From Tricholomella constricta (taxonomy: Eukaryota; Basidiomycota; Agaricomycetes; Agaricales; Lyophyllaceae): a stretch of 64,000 bases of DNA. How positions within the stretch are numbered: the first letter of the stretch is position 1; each line of letters starts with the position of its first letter. Positions 54,601 to 64,000 of this stretch are shown one piece after another. The notes below the pieces were generated by a model. That model was given only the letters and a program-made list of their open reading frames with translations. It had not been told where the DNA came from and did no database searches. The stretch is taken from contig JAACJP010000019.1 of NCBI GenBank assembly GCA_013368375.1, positions 310,001 to 374,000 of the forward strand. The letters run 5' to 3'. A program made the translations under genes and the position numbers.

Positions 54601-55679
54601 TGGATTCGGTCGGAAAACGCGCGCACTTCATCGCGTCGCACACGACTTGTTCGGCTTTGGGGGCTGCGAACCTCTACCGGCGCCACGTCTGGAAGCTCCA
54701 TGGTCTCCCAGATGCCTTCGTCTCCGATCGAGGTCCACAGTTCGTCGCCGAATTCACGCGCGAACTGTACCGACTCCTGGGTATCAAGCTGTCGGCTTCG
54801 ACGGCGTACCACCCGCAGACCGACGGACAGACCGAACGCGTCAACCAGGAGCTGGAACAGTTCTTGCGGGTCTTCTGCAATGAGCGTCAGAACGACTGGG
54901 AGGACCTCTTGCCCGACGCCGAATTCAGTTACAACAACCATGTACATTCGGCGACGCAGCAGACCCCCTTCCTGCTCGACACTGGTCGGCATCCACGCAT
55001 GGGCTTTGAGCCACGTCGGGGCGCTTCCAAGAACGAGTCGGCCGACGAGTTTGTGGAGCGCATGAAGGAAGCACAGGAAGAAGCCAAGGCAGCGCTCTCA
55101 AAGGCCAAAGACGACATGGAGCGGTACTACAACCAGCGACACGCCCCAACGCCCGACTACCAGCCTGGCGACAAGGTGTACTTGGACGCGACCGACATTT
55201 CTACGACCCGACCATCTAAGAAATTGTCGCATCGCTACCTTGGCCCTTTTGTCGTGCAAAGGCGAGTCGGCCCGCTCGCATACCGCCTCCTGCTGCCTCA
55301 GTCCATGAAGCGCATCCACCCAGTCTTCCACGTCGTGAAACTCATCCCCGCCGTCACTGATCCGATCGAAGGTCGTCGGTCCAATCCTCCTCCTCCCCCC
55401 GACATAATCGATGACGAACCCCATTACGAAGTTGAAAAGATCCTCGATAGCCGAACCTTCCGCAAAAAACTACAGTACAAGGTCCTGTGGAAAGGCTATG
55501 GTTACGAAGAAGCTTCATGGGAACCTCGCGAAAATGTCACCGCCCCCGATCTGGTACGCAAGTTCCACCGCGACAACCCCGACGCTGCCCGCCACATTCG
55601 TGGCATGTTCACATTATCTCCGGCCATCTTCGCCACCGCTACCCCGCACCGAGTCGTTGCGATTCAAAAGGGGGGGTGA
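51645..55679 (+). CDS. pol: Chromovirus Pol polyprotein
   Basis: An open frame of about 1,344 codons with no ATG at its start, entered by the -1 shift. Residue positions below count from 51,660. Aspartic protease: ALVDSGATGSFLN at 103-115. Reverse transcriptase: about 400-570 with VYLDDILIYT (YLDD at 519-522). RNase H: about 655-775 (IEADSSDFATGAVLSQE, YEIHDKEMLAI, WTDHKNLEYFL). Integrase: HHCC finger (HHHDSKVAGHPGRW...CDMCLRTK) at about 885-940 and the D-D-E core (VDFITELP, FVSDRGPQFV, YHPQTDGQTERVNQELE) at 960-1065. A chromodomain (YEVEKILDSR, YKVLWKGYGYEEASWEP) lies near 1255-1300. Chromodomain integrases steer insertion toward heterochromatin. The TGA lies against the 3' LTR. Confidence 0.95.
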   Translation, partial: LIAQRVERTPPLSSRNRFAPLSVEYANTPIIAAIPTSEPTDKDVQNPSDPTTPIAVAKPIAPSRRGLPRWEKRLPSRFIAAASPCPRSLWLSVELETTDTQESLAVTALVDSGATGSFLNIAFVEKHKLTTKVLSRPSPVYNVDGTLNEGGSVSCIVEAVLRYNGHTERAVFGVTQLGKHDMILGFNWLKNHNPEIDWETKEVKMSRCPMQCDTCKDEVKADRRARTKVRAAIRACRADGIPTIEPDLRAPTNPYVEDDSDDDEFLPYTPILEEPDPESDDFLTETFLNGDRIFATAIHPTPTAEHIRASQTTSQRLAEAHAANSVPKTFRDAVPTHLHDFEDVFSKVAFDELPERKQWDHAIELEPGASPTGTKVYPLSPAEQVELDAFLKENLETGRIRPSKSPMASPVFFIKKKDGSLRLVQDYRTLNALTVKNRYPLPLISELVNNLRGARYFTKLDVRWGYNNVRIKEGDEWKAAFRTNRGLFEPLVMFFGLTNSPATFQTMMNDIFRDLIAEGVVCVYLDDILIYTKTLEEHRRVARLVLDRLREHQLFLKPEKCEFEQTKIEYLGLIISQGQAEMDPVKVAGVLEWPAPKNKKEVQAFLGFTNFYRRFIQDFSHHARPLFDLTGKDVAWRWGESEQSAFGLLKSAITSGPVLMFPDDDRPYRIEADSSDFATGAVLSQESPSDGKWHPVAFYSKSLNAVERNYEIHDKEMLAIIRSLEEWRHFVEGAKHKVEIWTDHKNLEYFLTAKKLNRRQARWSLYLANFDFALHHRPGRSMGKPDALSRRSDHGDGSADNADIVLLKPEFFAVRATEGLVLVGEEDDVLKAIRKGNRDGAQEDAVAKAAQLVRASKIAGRSLRFGEWGEEGGLLTFRGRIYVPNVPDLRRRIVEHHHDSKVAGHPGRWKTLELVSRNYWWPQMSRFIGSYTSTCDMCLRTKPRRQLPVGQLQPLPIPEGRWNVVSVDFITELPESNGHDAIMNVVDSVGKRAHFIASHTTCSALGAANLYRRHVWKLHGLPDAFVSDRGPQFVAEFTRELYRLLGIKLSASTAYHPQTDGQTERVNQELEQFLRVFCNERQNDWEDLLPDAEFSYNNHVHSATQQTPFLLDTGRHPRMGFEPRRGASKNESADEFVERMKEAQEEAKAALSKAKDDMERYYNQRHAPTPDYQPGDKVYLDATDISTTRPSKKLSHRYLGPFVVQRRVGPLAYRLLLPQSMKRIHPVFHVVKLIPAVTDPIEGRRSNPPPPPDIIDDEPHYEVEKILDSRTFRKKLQYKVLWKGYGYEEASWEPRENVTAPDLVRKFHRDNPDAARHIRGMFTLSPAIFATATPHRVVAIQKGG
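55666..55679 (+). other. Polypurine tract
   Basis: AAAAGGGGGGG followed by TGA directly before the 3' LTR; this is the plus-strand primer site for reverse transcription. Confidence 0.85.
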
Positions 55680-56153
55680 TGTTAGGGGAACACCCGTTCA
55701 CGCCCTCCGACGCTCACCAACTGTTCCCCGACACGTGCGCTCGCTCCTGACCGATCGCGATCCCGACCCCGACGCTCTGACCCAAGCGTCGGTGTACATA
55801 TTTACCTTACTCACTTCCTGTCATTCCCCTCATTTCCCTGTTCATATTCCTGATCACCTGACATCCCGACGACGGTTACCATCAGACAGCATCCGGAACC
55901 CGCTCATCATTATCACCTGTCATGGTTATCACATGTCGTTATTATCACATGTACAGTACACTATGGAGAGCCTGCCCTCATGCATCACACTTGTATATAG
56001 CCGGCCCCCTGGCATCTGGGAATCCTTTACACTATTCTCTTTGGATTCCCCTTTGCCAGGTAAGCCTTATTTACCTCGTTACAGTACATCAATATAACTT
56101 TGGATTCCCCTTTGCCAGTACGACTAAGCTCTGCTCTAAAGGTCGCCCTAACA
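55680..56153 (+). repeat. Chromovirus 3' LTR
   Basis: 474 bp, identical by eye to the 5' LTR at a constant 5,750-bp offset. Followed by the CGTTC target duplicate. Confidence 0.93.
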
Positions 56154-57631
56154 CGTTCCCTTCGTTCGCGAACTTTCTCAGCATCAAATTTCCCAACTTC
56201 TATTACCTGTAATTCGTCATGCACGGATGTGCACGTCAGAGATCTCAACTTCTTAAACTTCAATTTCTCCCAACTTCATAATTGTCAAATTCTCTCGCCT
56301 GGCGAACCATGGTCGCCTATATTAAAATCTTTGTTAAATTCCTCAATTTCTTTTAAGTTCTTCTCTAACTTCTTCCAATTCTCTCAAGGTCGCTCGCGCC
56401 CCTCTAGGGACTCAAGCTATGTCCTTTGATATCAAAGCCTTTCATCGCACCTGTCTGGCGTTGCCGGACCACAAACCTTTTCTCGTCGTCTCCTTTAAAG
56501 GAGCATTCTTTTTAGACCACGTACACCCTTTCGGCGCTCGTCCCGCAAGCAGTAATTCTGGACAGGTAGCCAATGCCTCAATTGACATTTGGCATGCCGA
56601 AGTTCAATCTACGTCTCTCTTTCTTAAATACGAGGACGACATAGAGGCCTTCCGCTTCCCGGTACCTAACGGTCCCTATACGGACGGTTCCTATCATTAT
56701 CTTCACGACCGAGACTCCGTCATGCTACTCGTCGCCGACCTTAATATCCCTTGGCACCCCGAGAAGACTGATTCCTGCTTCTCTTTCACTTTTACCTACA
56801 TAGGATTTTCTTGGGATCTTACTACGCGTACCGTATCTCTGACGGAGAAAAAACGTCTCAAATATCTCGGCCGAGTCTCCAACATGCTCAATGCTCACTG
56901 TCAACAACGCGCCACTTTCAAGCTGCGCGACATCCAAATCATTCATGGGACGCTTGTTCACGTCTCCTTTGTTTATCCTGAAGGCTCTTCACAATTACCA
57001 GCCTTCTCTAATTTCATGTCAGGTCAGCTATTCCATATCTCATGCTTCCTTTTCTAAACTCAATCAGGTTACAAAATGAACGCCTTCGTAACCCACCATC
57101 TATCGGATTCCGTCGTCCATGCCCTACGCTGGTGGCAGACAAAGCTCGAAAACCCTCTGGGTTTCCGCCAACTGCACCCCATCTGTGATATTGCCGAGGT
57201 GGATATCTTCGTCGACGCTTCCACGTCGTGGGGCCTAGGTCTCATCATCGGCGACTCCTGGTACGCTCTTCAACTTGTCGACGACTGGAAACAACCCCAG
57301 CATGATATATGCTGGCTGGAGGCCGTCGCTATCGAACTCGTTATCTCGTTCCTAGCTCAACTCGCCTACTCCCACACACACGTCCTAATCCATTCCGATA
57401 ACTATGGAGCTATTGGCGCCCACAACAAACATCGTAGCCCCAATACTCCTATCAACCTCTGTACCCGTCGCACGTACGCCATCCTCGTCAAACGCCTCAT
57501 CGTGCCATCCTTCAGATACATCGAATCTAAAGTCAATCCTGCCGACCCGATCTTGCGTGGAGTCTCGGGCGCTCCTAGAACTCTTCTTGTGCGTAGCTTC
57601 CCGTTACCGCACGAACTCCTCTCATTTTTCC

Positions 57632-59131
57632 ATGTCTGACATTTTCCGCTCGGTCTCTTGCAAGGCCTTCGTAGACGGAGTAGGACCTCCTCAAGAGATC
57701 CTTCCACGCACTCCTGTCTTCGAAATCGCAAGCACGCCTGCCCGTACTACTTCCTTGACCATTGCTCCTGGGGTCTTCGTCATTCCCTCTGCCCCTTTGA
57801 CTCACTCCTCCTCTCGACATTCGCCTTCCCTCGAAGACTCTGCAATGCCAGCTCGCACCACTTCCCACACCGTAGCGCCGGGTGTCTATCTTGCCAATCC
57901 GAACCCACGTAGCATCGCCGCTGGCTCCTTACCCTCTCACAAAACTCGCAATCCTCGCATTTCTAACGCATATGCGCCTAGCCCTTATCGACCCGTTGTA
58001 CCAGCAGGCCAATGACTTCTCCTATGGACTACGCCCCACTCCTTATACGCTCAATCTATTCTCAATACTCAATTACCTCTCGAAAATCAAGTACCTCCTT
58101 CTCTCTTCCTTTTGCACTTCTCTCATTCTTTCCAGTCCCAGATTTTCCAACGTCTTCTCGAATCTCTCACCAAATCGACTCGTCAGTCCTACGGAGCAGG
58201 ACTCCTACGATTCACCCAATTCTGTGATCGCCTCCATGTCTCCGAGCGCCTCCGCATGCCTGCTTCGGACATCCTCCTTTCCGCCTTTGTCGCCGATGCT
58301 TCCGCCACTTGTTCCGGCGAATGCATCCGGAATTGGCTCAACGGACTTCGCGCATGGCACATTTTCAATCGTGCCGAATGGCATGGTCGGGACCCTTGGG
58401 TACTCTCCCTTCTACACTCTGCTGACAAGCTCGGCGTTCCTTTTAAACGGCCCCCTCGCAATCCCATCTCCGGCCGTCACCTACTCTGCTTACGCAACAA
58501 CCTTGATCTCAACTCCCCATACGGCGCGGCAGTTTGGGCTGCTGCACTCGTCGCTTTCTGGGGCTGTCGCCGTCTCGGCGAACTCCTTCCTTCCTCTTCA
58601 ACCTACGGTGCTTCTCGGCACACCTCCCGCTCCTCTAACTTCAAAACTTCCTTCGTCAACGACACGAAAGTCATCACCTTTCATATTCCGTGGACCAAGA
58701 CTTCACCACTAGGCGACCAATGCATCCTCACGGCGACGAACAACATTTTCTGCCCCGTCGCTGCCATCGAAAACCATCTTCGCGTTAACCACACCTCTTC
58801 TTCCATCCACCTTTTTGCCTATCGTACCGACGATTCTTTTACTTCCCTAACTAAGTCTCACTTCCTTTCCACTACTTCCAAAATTTTCCTCGCTAATAAT
58901 CTCGAACCCGTCTTCGGCCATAGCTACCGAATAGGCGGGACCATCGAACTACTTGCCGCTGGAGTTCCTCCCGAAGTCATCATGAAACTCGGCGGCTGGT
59001 CCTCTTTATGTTTCCTCCTTTATTGGCGTCGTCTCGATTACCTAGTACCTAACGCTATAACTCGCTCCTGGGCTTCCCAACGTCTCGCGTTTGCCCTCAA
59101 ACACAAAATTCTTTTAAATATTAACATCTAA
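57632..59131 (+). CDS. Ngaro ORF3, tyrosine recombinase
   Basis: Proposed exons are 57632-57997 and 58136-59131 (intron GTACCA...TTCCAG), about 453 residues. The ATG overlaps the ORF2 stop (ATGTCTGA). The first part is a Ser/Thr/Pro-rich leader (MSDIFRSVSCKAFVDGVGPP). The second begins IFQRLLESLTKSTRQSYGAG, an N-terminal SAM-like core, and carries the catalytic set: first arginine in AFWGCRRLGELLPS, HSYR in FGHSYRIGGTIELLA, the G-W in KLGGWSS, and the tyrosine in FLLYWRRLDY. R-H-R-Y is complete, so it could be active. The recombinase would integrate circular element DNA. The start and intron are inferred; the recombinase domain is clear. Confidence 0.85.
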
Positions 59132-59254
59132 TTTTTACTGTCATTATTTCACTAAATTTAACACATTCTCATTCCTCTTCGCATGCCTCCTTTGGGGGGT
59201 CTTATGATCGGCCCTCTTACGTAGCTCGTTCACCGACGTAGAGCCATGCTCAAG

Positions 59255-59430
59255 GTGGGTTGTCGTTGTTCCCTTGCTTATGTAAACACGCCGCCCTTTG
59301 TATCGGGGAAGATCCTTCCCGTGCCCGCCTAAATCACGAACTCCCCCTGAGTGCGCGTCGGATCCCCCCCCCTTTCACCTTTCTCCTTTCAGCTCCTACT
59401 TATACAATTCTCGAGTTGCATCAGCCTTAT
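59255..59430 (+). repeat. Ngaro split repeat B1
   Basis: Starts GTGGGTTGTCGTTGTTCCC and ends CATCAGCCTTAT, running straight into A2. Confidence 0.9.
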
Positions 59431-59603
59431 CGATCGCTAAGGCTACGTAAGCCTGCGCACGGCTAGCCTCAGCTTAGATAAGGCGACACATATACGGAAT
59501 TGTTTCCTTTCGTTTTATTTTATCTTGCAAATTTATTTCGGGACTTCACGTCCTTTGAGACATATTTCTCTCGCACGTTCACCCATCCTTAAATTTTTGT
59601 TCA
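59430..59603 (+). repeat. Ngaro split repeat A2
   Basis: The 174-bp counterpart of the left repeat A1. Confidence 0.9.
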
Positions 59604-59631
59604 CCCTCCATCCCTCCCTTTTACTTCTACA

Positions 59632-59807
59632 GTGGGTTGTCGTTGTTCCCTCGCTTACGTAAACACGCCGCCCTTTGTACCGGGGAAGATCCTTCCCGCG
59701 CCCGCCTAAATCACGAACTCCCCCTGAGTGCGCGTCGGATCCCCCCCCCTTTCACCTTTCTCCTTTCGGCTCCTACTTATACAATTCTCGAGTTGCGTCA
59801 GCCTTAT
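59632..59807 (+). repeat. Ngaro split repeat B2
   Basis: The 176-bp counterpart of B1 with a few substitutions, ending GCGTCAGCCTTAT. It marks the right end of the element. Confidence 0.9.
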
Positions 59808-59914
59808 CTATCACATCAAAATCTATTCTTGACTTCTTTCGGGGCAGTTTTGTCGTAGATTCTAATCCGCATACAAATACATTCATTTTTTCCAAGAAAT
59901 ACATATGAAAAACA
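59808..59914. other. Short junction between Ngaro and the KDZ gene
   Basis: About 100 bp, AT-rich. It probably belongs to the 3' flank of the KDZ gene; no terminal repeat of a KDZ element recognised. Confidence 0.4.
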
Positions 59915-62900
59915 TTAGTGACACTCGATACGGAAAATGCTACCATTTGCAGCGCCCACGCCTGTTTGCACCAGCGCCGGAACATCCTTCCATGCCTCCT
60001 GACAGCTCAATTTCATTTGGTGCCGGACATCAGCTTGACAAAGAGCATACACAGCCATGCCGGCCGCTGTTTGTGGGTCATTCGCCATAGAGAATGTGTC
60101 GGCAAGCGTCCGCCAGCGGTTTTCCTGAAAATCAAGGAACGCGATGACGCGCCGCATCTCTTCGTTAAGAAGCAGACACTCTTCCTGCCATCGGTGTGCA
60201 CGGGCTCTGGCCTTGCACCATTCAATACGAAGAGCTACATCTTAAGTGTGAGCATACATATGAACAAGAAGGGAACTGACAGACCTTCTAATTTGCCTTC
60301 CCCCTCGATGCCCTCCCCTTCGGGAGCAGTCATCCATATCCATGACATCGTGCGTCGGCCCTCTGAAATGCTGTCCTCGCCGGCAGTGAGTCCTCGAAGG
60401 TCAGAGTCCTGAAGAGATTGGAGGGCCGTTTCCCAACCGACGTTTTGAAGCCTCACGTTCAGTTTGAGAAGAGCATCACGGACCTCTCGGTACTTCTGTG
60501 CAGCACGGGTGATGCGAGAAGATACGGAGCTTATCAAACCAAGGCTCCGTGTCTGCATTCGTTGGCCGCGTATGAGCTTGTCCTTCGATTTGAACATTTG
60601 TGAGCGGAGAAGGATGGCTCGGCGAAGTTCGTACAGGGCTCCGTAGGCCTGAGCGTAACGCAGTCGCCACTCGTATTTCAGGTATTTGATGTCGCAGGTA
60701 GTTCTACCGATGATCTGAGATGGTAACAGGAGGTCAATGTTGAAAGTCGAAGGCGGGTCCTCGCCACCAGCTTTCTCTGCGCGAGCACGCAGCACGGCGA
60801 CACCCGGCATATAGAGCTGCTGGATACTGGTCCAGGCTTCGATCTTCCGCCATAATCGATTACTACGTTCGATAACCTTCGAGCGCTGGAGATTTGTTGC
60901 ATTGGGCCCCAATGCTCGGAGATCAGCCCGGAGAAGCCGTCTAGCAGAGGGGTATGATTAACAATAGCCATAGAGCGAAGCTTTACTACGTACTGGTGGT
61001 CTTCGAGCTCTAACCCTTGCGCAATGAGCCGGCTGGGTGGCACATCTTCATGAATTTCCGATGTAAGGTCATCTTTCAGCTGCGCGGCATCCTCAGCTGC
61101 AAGTTCAAGCCGAACAGCATTTTCGCTTATTTCTAGCGCAGCAAATCAGCAAACTTCAGGTGCAAACATGTATATTACTTACTGGGTACCTTTCCTTCGA
61201 ACGGATTAGGCTTCGAGCCGTCGAGCTCCCAGGCCTGAACCATGCCTGTCCATATAGCCGTATCCTCCTCCGGCAGGGCAGCATTAAAATTCACAAACGC
61301 TTCGACATGCTCTGACCGAGCCGCAACGGCCTCGCGTACCTTCCGAAGAAACGTTGATGCTGTGAAAAAACCAAGATTGAGAGACGAGAAAAAGTAAGTA
61401 GGAGAATATATATACCGAGAGTCACAACCTTCCTCCAATTGTAGTCTCCGAAATGATCGTCAAGGGTGTCACGACGTGAACCCGGACCCATCTCCTTTGT
61501 ACTGGTGGAAAGAGCGTTGATTGCAGCCCAACCTCTCTCGGGAGCCTCGCCGTCTGTGCGGCTGACATAAGAGGTGTAGTTTAGAGAGAACTTGACATGG
61601 CACTCCGGGCGGTGTGCCGCAAGATGGAATTTCGGGACGACGAAGATAAAACAAATATCCCCGAAAGGAGTTGGTGCGTAATTCTTGCGGCGCCAGGCTA
61701 GATTTCGGGCCCACTGGCACACAATGTCATAGGAGACGACAATGGTGCTCGGAACATTCTGCTTAAGGCTCGATAGAAAAAAGTAATCCATGTTGACATA
61801 TCTAATCAAATCTGTCATTGACTGTGTCTTACAAATATTTTGAGGGACTTACCGCTCTCCCTTCTGAAGGTCGCCTACAGACACAGGGCGTTTCATATCA
61901 TGACGAGCGCACTCTACCTTCCCAACCCCACTCGCGTCGATGCCCTTGCCTCCCCGAATACTTGCCGACTTGATAGCGTCGTGGTTAGAGCAAGTACTTG
62001 TGTCATCCGGGATTCGTGACCCATACTCCCCAAGGTATGTCTTGAATGTTCGGTCTTCAACGAAATACGCGTATCCGTGATTGAGGCCCGGGTCCTGTTG
62101 AGCATTTGAGACCTTGAGGCGCTTGAGGCGGAAGTTAGCATCAATGCCGACAAATAACAAGTACAGCCATCTGTGATGATCAATTAGAAGATCATCGATA
62201 TCGGGCAGTTTAGAACATACTGTTCGTGTTTCAGGGCCGTATTCCAGCCCAGGGGGAGGTTGATGCCGGGAAGTGGGCAGGCTGGACACAAGACTGCGCA
62301 TTCCCCAGGTTTTGTCCCTTTCACGCCGGCAGGATCATGGCCACGACCAGCTCGCTTGAGCATCTTGAGGTGGCGCCATTCACGCATCATACGCAAAAAG
62401 GAAGCATAACGGTTCTGTAAAAAGCTTAGGATATGATAATACAAGGAGGGCTGATGTAACACACTGGAAGAGATGTCGCGCTTGTATTGTCTGTCCGTCG
62501 GACCAGCGTCTGATAGAATTCAAAGGCCGAGACCTTTGACATAAAAGAAAGAAGCTGGAAATATTCCAGGATAAAAAATGTGGCGGCTGTCTTGGGGTCT
62601 ATCGTGGTCGCCGGAAAGAGAAAAGAACGGATCAGTTGAATGTTCCGTGGTACAGATTGTACACAGCCGCAGAAGTCGAGCGCAACACGATGAATGCCGT
62701 TCACGTGAATGATTACAAAATCATCATTGAAAGCGGGCACTGGGTTTGAGCATGTAGCCCCGAGAGGGTGTCCCAACTGAATGCGCAGTCCCAGGGCCTT
62801 GAGATTAGTGGTGGAAAAAAACCCTCCGTTCCACATCTAGATAATAAAGTCAGAAAGATAGCCGTGCACGAAGGCTAACATTGCTGACCTTGACTCGGTG

Positions 62901-63497
62901 GAAAGGTGCCGCTGAATGCCCATGAACAATACAGGCAGAACATAGGAGCTGAGTGTTCCAACAATCTGAACAGCGGTAAAGTGGAGTTTGGTCCGTGACA
63001 TGTACACTATGACATCTGGTGCACTGCTTGCTATCAGGGGCTTCGAGGCGAAGAAACTCGTGTAAGTAAGTATCGATCTCTGGCTCCCATAACTTCAGTG
63101 GCTTGTCCTACATAGTTGTTAATATCAATGAATAAATTAGGCCAACAACGCATCCAAAAAGAGTACATACCATCGCTAGGGTCCTGCGTCGCTTTTCGGA
63201 CTGGGTGACAGGGTCGACCTGGTCGTGCACGGAAGTGGGCTCCAGTGAGTCGAAGGGAAAAGCGTCGTCATGTAAAGCTTCAGTTGGTTCAACAAAATCC
63301 GTCGTCCAGGCAGGAGCAGGTTCGAGCTCATCTGGCTCGGCTGAGGTGGTGGCAGGGACATTGACATACAGTCGAGTAGATGTGATGCCTTGAGGCATTG
63401 GTTCGTAGGTGTGGTGCCGCTGAACAACACTTGAAGACGCCGAGGTGGGACTACTGTAGCTTTCAAAGTCAAACTGAGGGTGTCGTCGTTTAGCCAT
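59915..63497 (-). CDS. KDZ-family transposase with CxC2-type cysteine cluster
   Basis: Ten exons: 63171-63497, 62889-63107, 62465-62836, 62221-62414, 61853-62170, 61416-61801, 61183-61359, 60963-61132, 60285-60885 and 59915-60234. They join in one frame of 1,027 residues; introns are 50-77 nt. It starts MAKRRHPQFDFESYSS. The cysteine cluster (CTRCHS, YRCSDCWNTQLLCSAC, VHGHSAAPFHRV) spans about residues 140-185. The core follows: EFYQTLVRRTDN, LRMMREWRHLKMLKRAGRGH, ECAVLCPACPLPGINLP, the acidic FVGIDANFRLKRL, VVSYDIVCQWARN, PKFHLAAHRPECHVKF and RTDGEAPERGWAAINALSTS. The end reads LRIEWCKARARAHRWQEECL. No stop or frame break is seen, so the enzyme may be active. KDZ transposases move large DNA transposons by cut and paste. 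Its terminal repeats were not found in the window. Confidence 0.9.
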
Positions 63498-64000
63498 AGT
63501 GGTAGTTTCCAGAGTGCTCGACGTACCTTCTTTTATATGAGAGTACCAGGTGGTCCCGTGGATCATAGTTGAAGCATACTGGTCACTTGAGACGTGTGGA
63601 AATCGCTGCGAACGCCAGTCAGCACATGGTGAAAGCTGGTAAAGATAGAATATGGCACCAATGAAATAGTTTAACTGCCAGTTCCATGAATTTGGCATGT
63701 CACGAGCAGACTATAAGTACGTTTGAGGGATTGGAGTGTGGGTCTAGTGCTGTGAAGATGACACCCGTGACTCTATGACAAGAATATACCACTGTTGAGT
63801 GGTCTCGGGCGGTGCTCATGGCTATAAGTGTCCTACAGGCATGGCAGACATGTGAATGAAAGCTTCCATTGGCGACAGAAGGAGTACTTACCTTCAATTG
63901 AAAGTACGGCCGTGGAGGACAACGACATGCGTGCCATGAGAACATCAAAACATGTTGAATTGTTTGTTGACTCAATTGTCTGGAAATCATGTGACCACCA
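63498..64000. other. Upstream flank of the KDZ gene
   Basis: No gene recognised. Minus-strand frames continue but have no start context better than the chosen ATG. The element's right end may lie here or beyond the window. Confidence 0.4.

Larger units (their letters stand above)
49930..56153 (+). mobile_element. Ty3/gypsy chromovirus nested in the Ngaro element
   Basis: Two 474-bp LTRs that look identical base for base begin TGTTAGGG and end CCCTAACA. The target duplication CGTTC flanks the element at 49,925-49,929 and 56,154-56,158. Pol is one intact frame with protease, reverse transcriptase, RNase H, integrase and chromodomain. The 5' part is rearranged: gag and an LTR fragment are inverted, and no primer-binding site follows the left LTR. 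The element is therefore young but cannot make Gag, and was probably moved by proteins of a related full copy. Confidence 0.93.
49281..57639 (+). pseudogene. Ngaro ORF2, reverse transcriptase and RNase H, split by a chromovirus insertion
   Basis: Proposed start ATG at 49,281 (MSARSVAPNMQPS). The first part runs to RFDMAFRIAEE at 49,916, then GTAAGC. The next coding part begins at 56,399 (VARAPLGTQAMSFDIKAFHR), so the two join as exons across what would be a 253-nt intron without the inserted 6.2 kb. The palm motifs are SFDIKAFHR and KYEDDIEAF (Y-x-D-D). A second intron (57023-57067, 45 nt) leads to RNase H with acidic residues in DIFVDASTSWGLGL, CWLEAVAIEL, VLIHSDNYGA and KVNPADPILR. Splicing over so large an insertion with its own signals is unlikely, so I treat it as disrupted. 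Confidence 0.8.
47714..59807 (+). mobile_element. Ngaro/DIRS-type tyrosine-recombinase retrotransposon, interrupted
   Basis: The ends are split direct repeats: A1 (47714-47887) at the left, and B1 (59255-59430), A2 (59430-59603) and B2 (59632-59807) together at the right. A1 and A2 are both 174 bp, B1 and B2 both 176 bp. This A1-...-B1-A2-B2 plan is the hallmark of Ngaro-like elements, which integrate by a tyrosine recombinase. Coding order is Gag-like, reverse transcriptase with RNase H, then recombinase. Without the 6.2-kb chromovirus inserted at 49,930 the element would be about 5.9 kb. Confidence 0.9.

Overview
The window reads as nuclear DNA of a filamentous basidiomycete, most likely an Agaricomycete. 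The evidence is multi-exon genes with introns of about 50-70 nt, a KDZ transposase with a CxC2-type cysteine cluster, an AA9 lytic polysaccharide monooxygenase, a GH78-type rhamnosidase, an F-box protein of the style common in mushrooms, and chromovirus and tyrosine-recombinase retroelements. Gene models were built by eye from reading frames, GT-AG signals and protein motifs; no alignment program or database was used.

Region 1 (1-22,360) is a large direct duplication. Copy A (1 to about 9,665, its left end lying outside the window) and copy B (about 12,910-22,319) share order and long near-identical stretches, and each ends in an ankyrin-MYND zinc-finger gene. Most of each copy is gene-poor and full of small repeats. 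Between them lies a degenerate 2-kb array. Short hairpins of the form GYGGTGC-NNN-GCACCRC occur in both copies and in the array, with a compensatory base change in the stem. A tRNA-Leu gene and a decayed tRNA-like copy sit just past copy B.

Region 2 (23,041-34,508) is built around three paralogous genes for an unrecognised small secreted protein, each with the same four-exon layout and a TATA box 60-75 bp upstream. Each carries a shared upstream non-coding module, so about 2 kb has been triplicated. A TLDc/OXR1 gene lies between the first two.

Region 3 (34,890-46,376) is ordinary gene space: an alpha/beta hydrolase, an F-box protein, an AA9 LPMO, a decayed 1.07-kb Tc1/mariner-type element, a TAPR1/HAPSTR1-like gene and a ten-exon GH78-type alpha-L-rhamnosidase with a 14-nt microexon. 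The LPMO and rhamnosidase suggest a life on plant material.

Region 4 (47,714-63,497) is a nest of mobile elements. A Ngaro/DIRS-type tyrosine-recombinase retrotransposon, bounded by split direct repeats (A1 ... B1-A2-B2), was entered by a Ty3/gypsy chromovirus with identical-looking 474-bp LTRs and a CGTTC target duplication. The insertion point falls inside a predicted intron of the Ngaro reverse-transcriptase gene. The chromovirus has an intact pol but an internally inverted gag with a 272-bp LTR palindrome. Next to it, on the minus strand, is an apparently intact 1,027-residue KDZ transposase gene.
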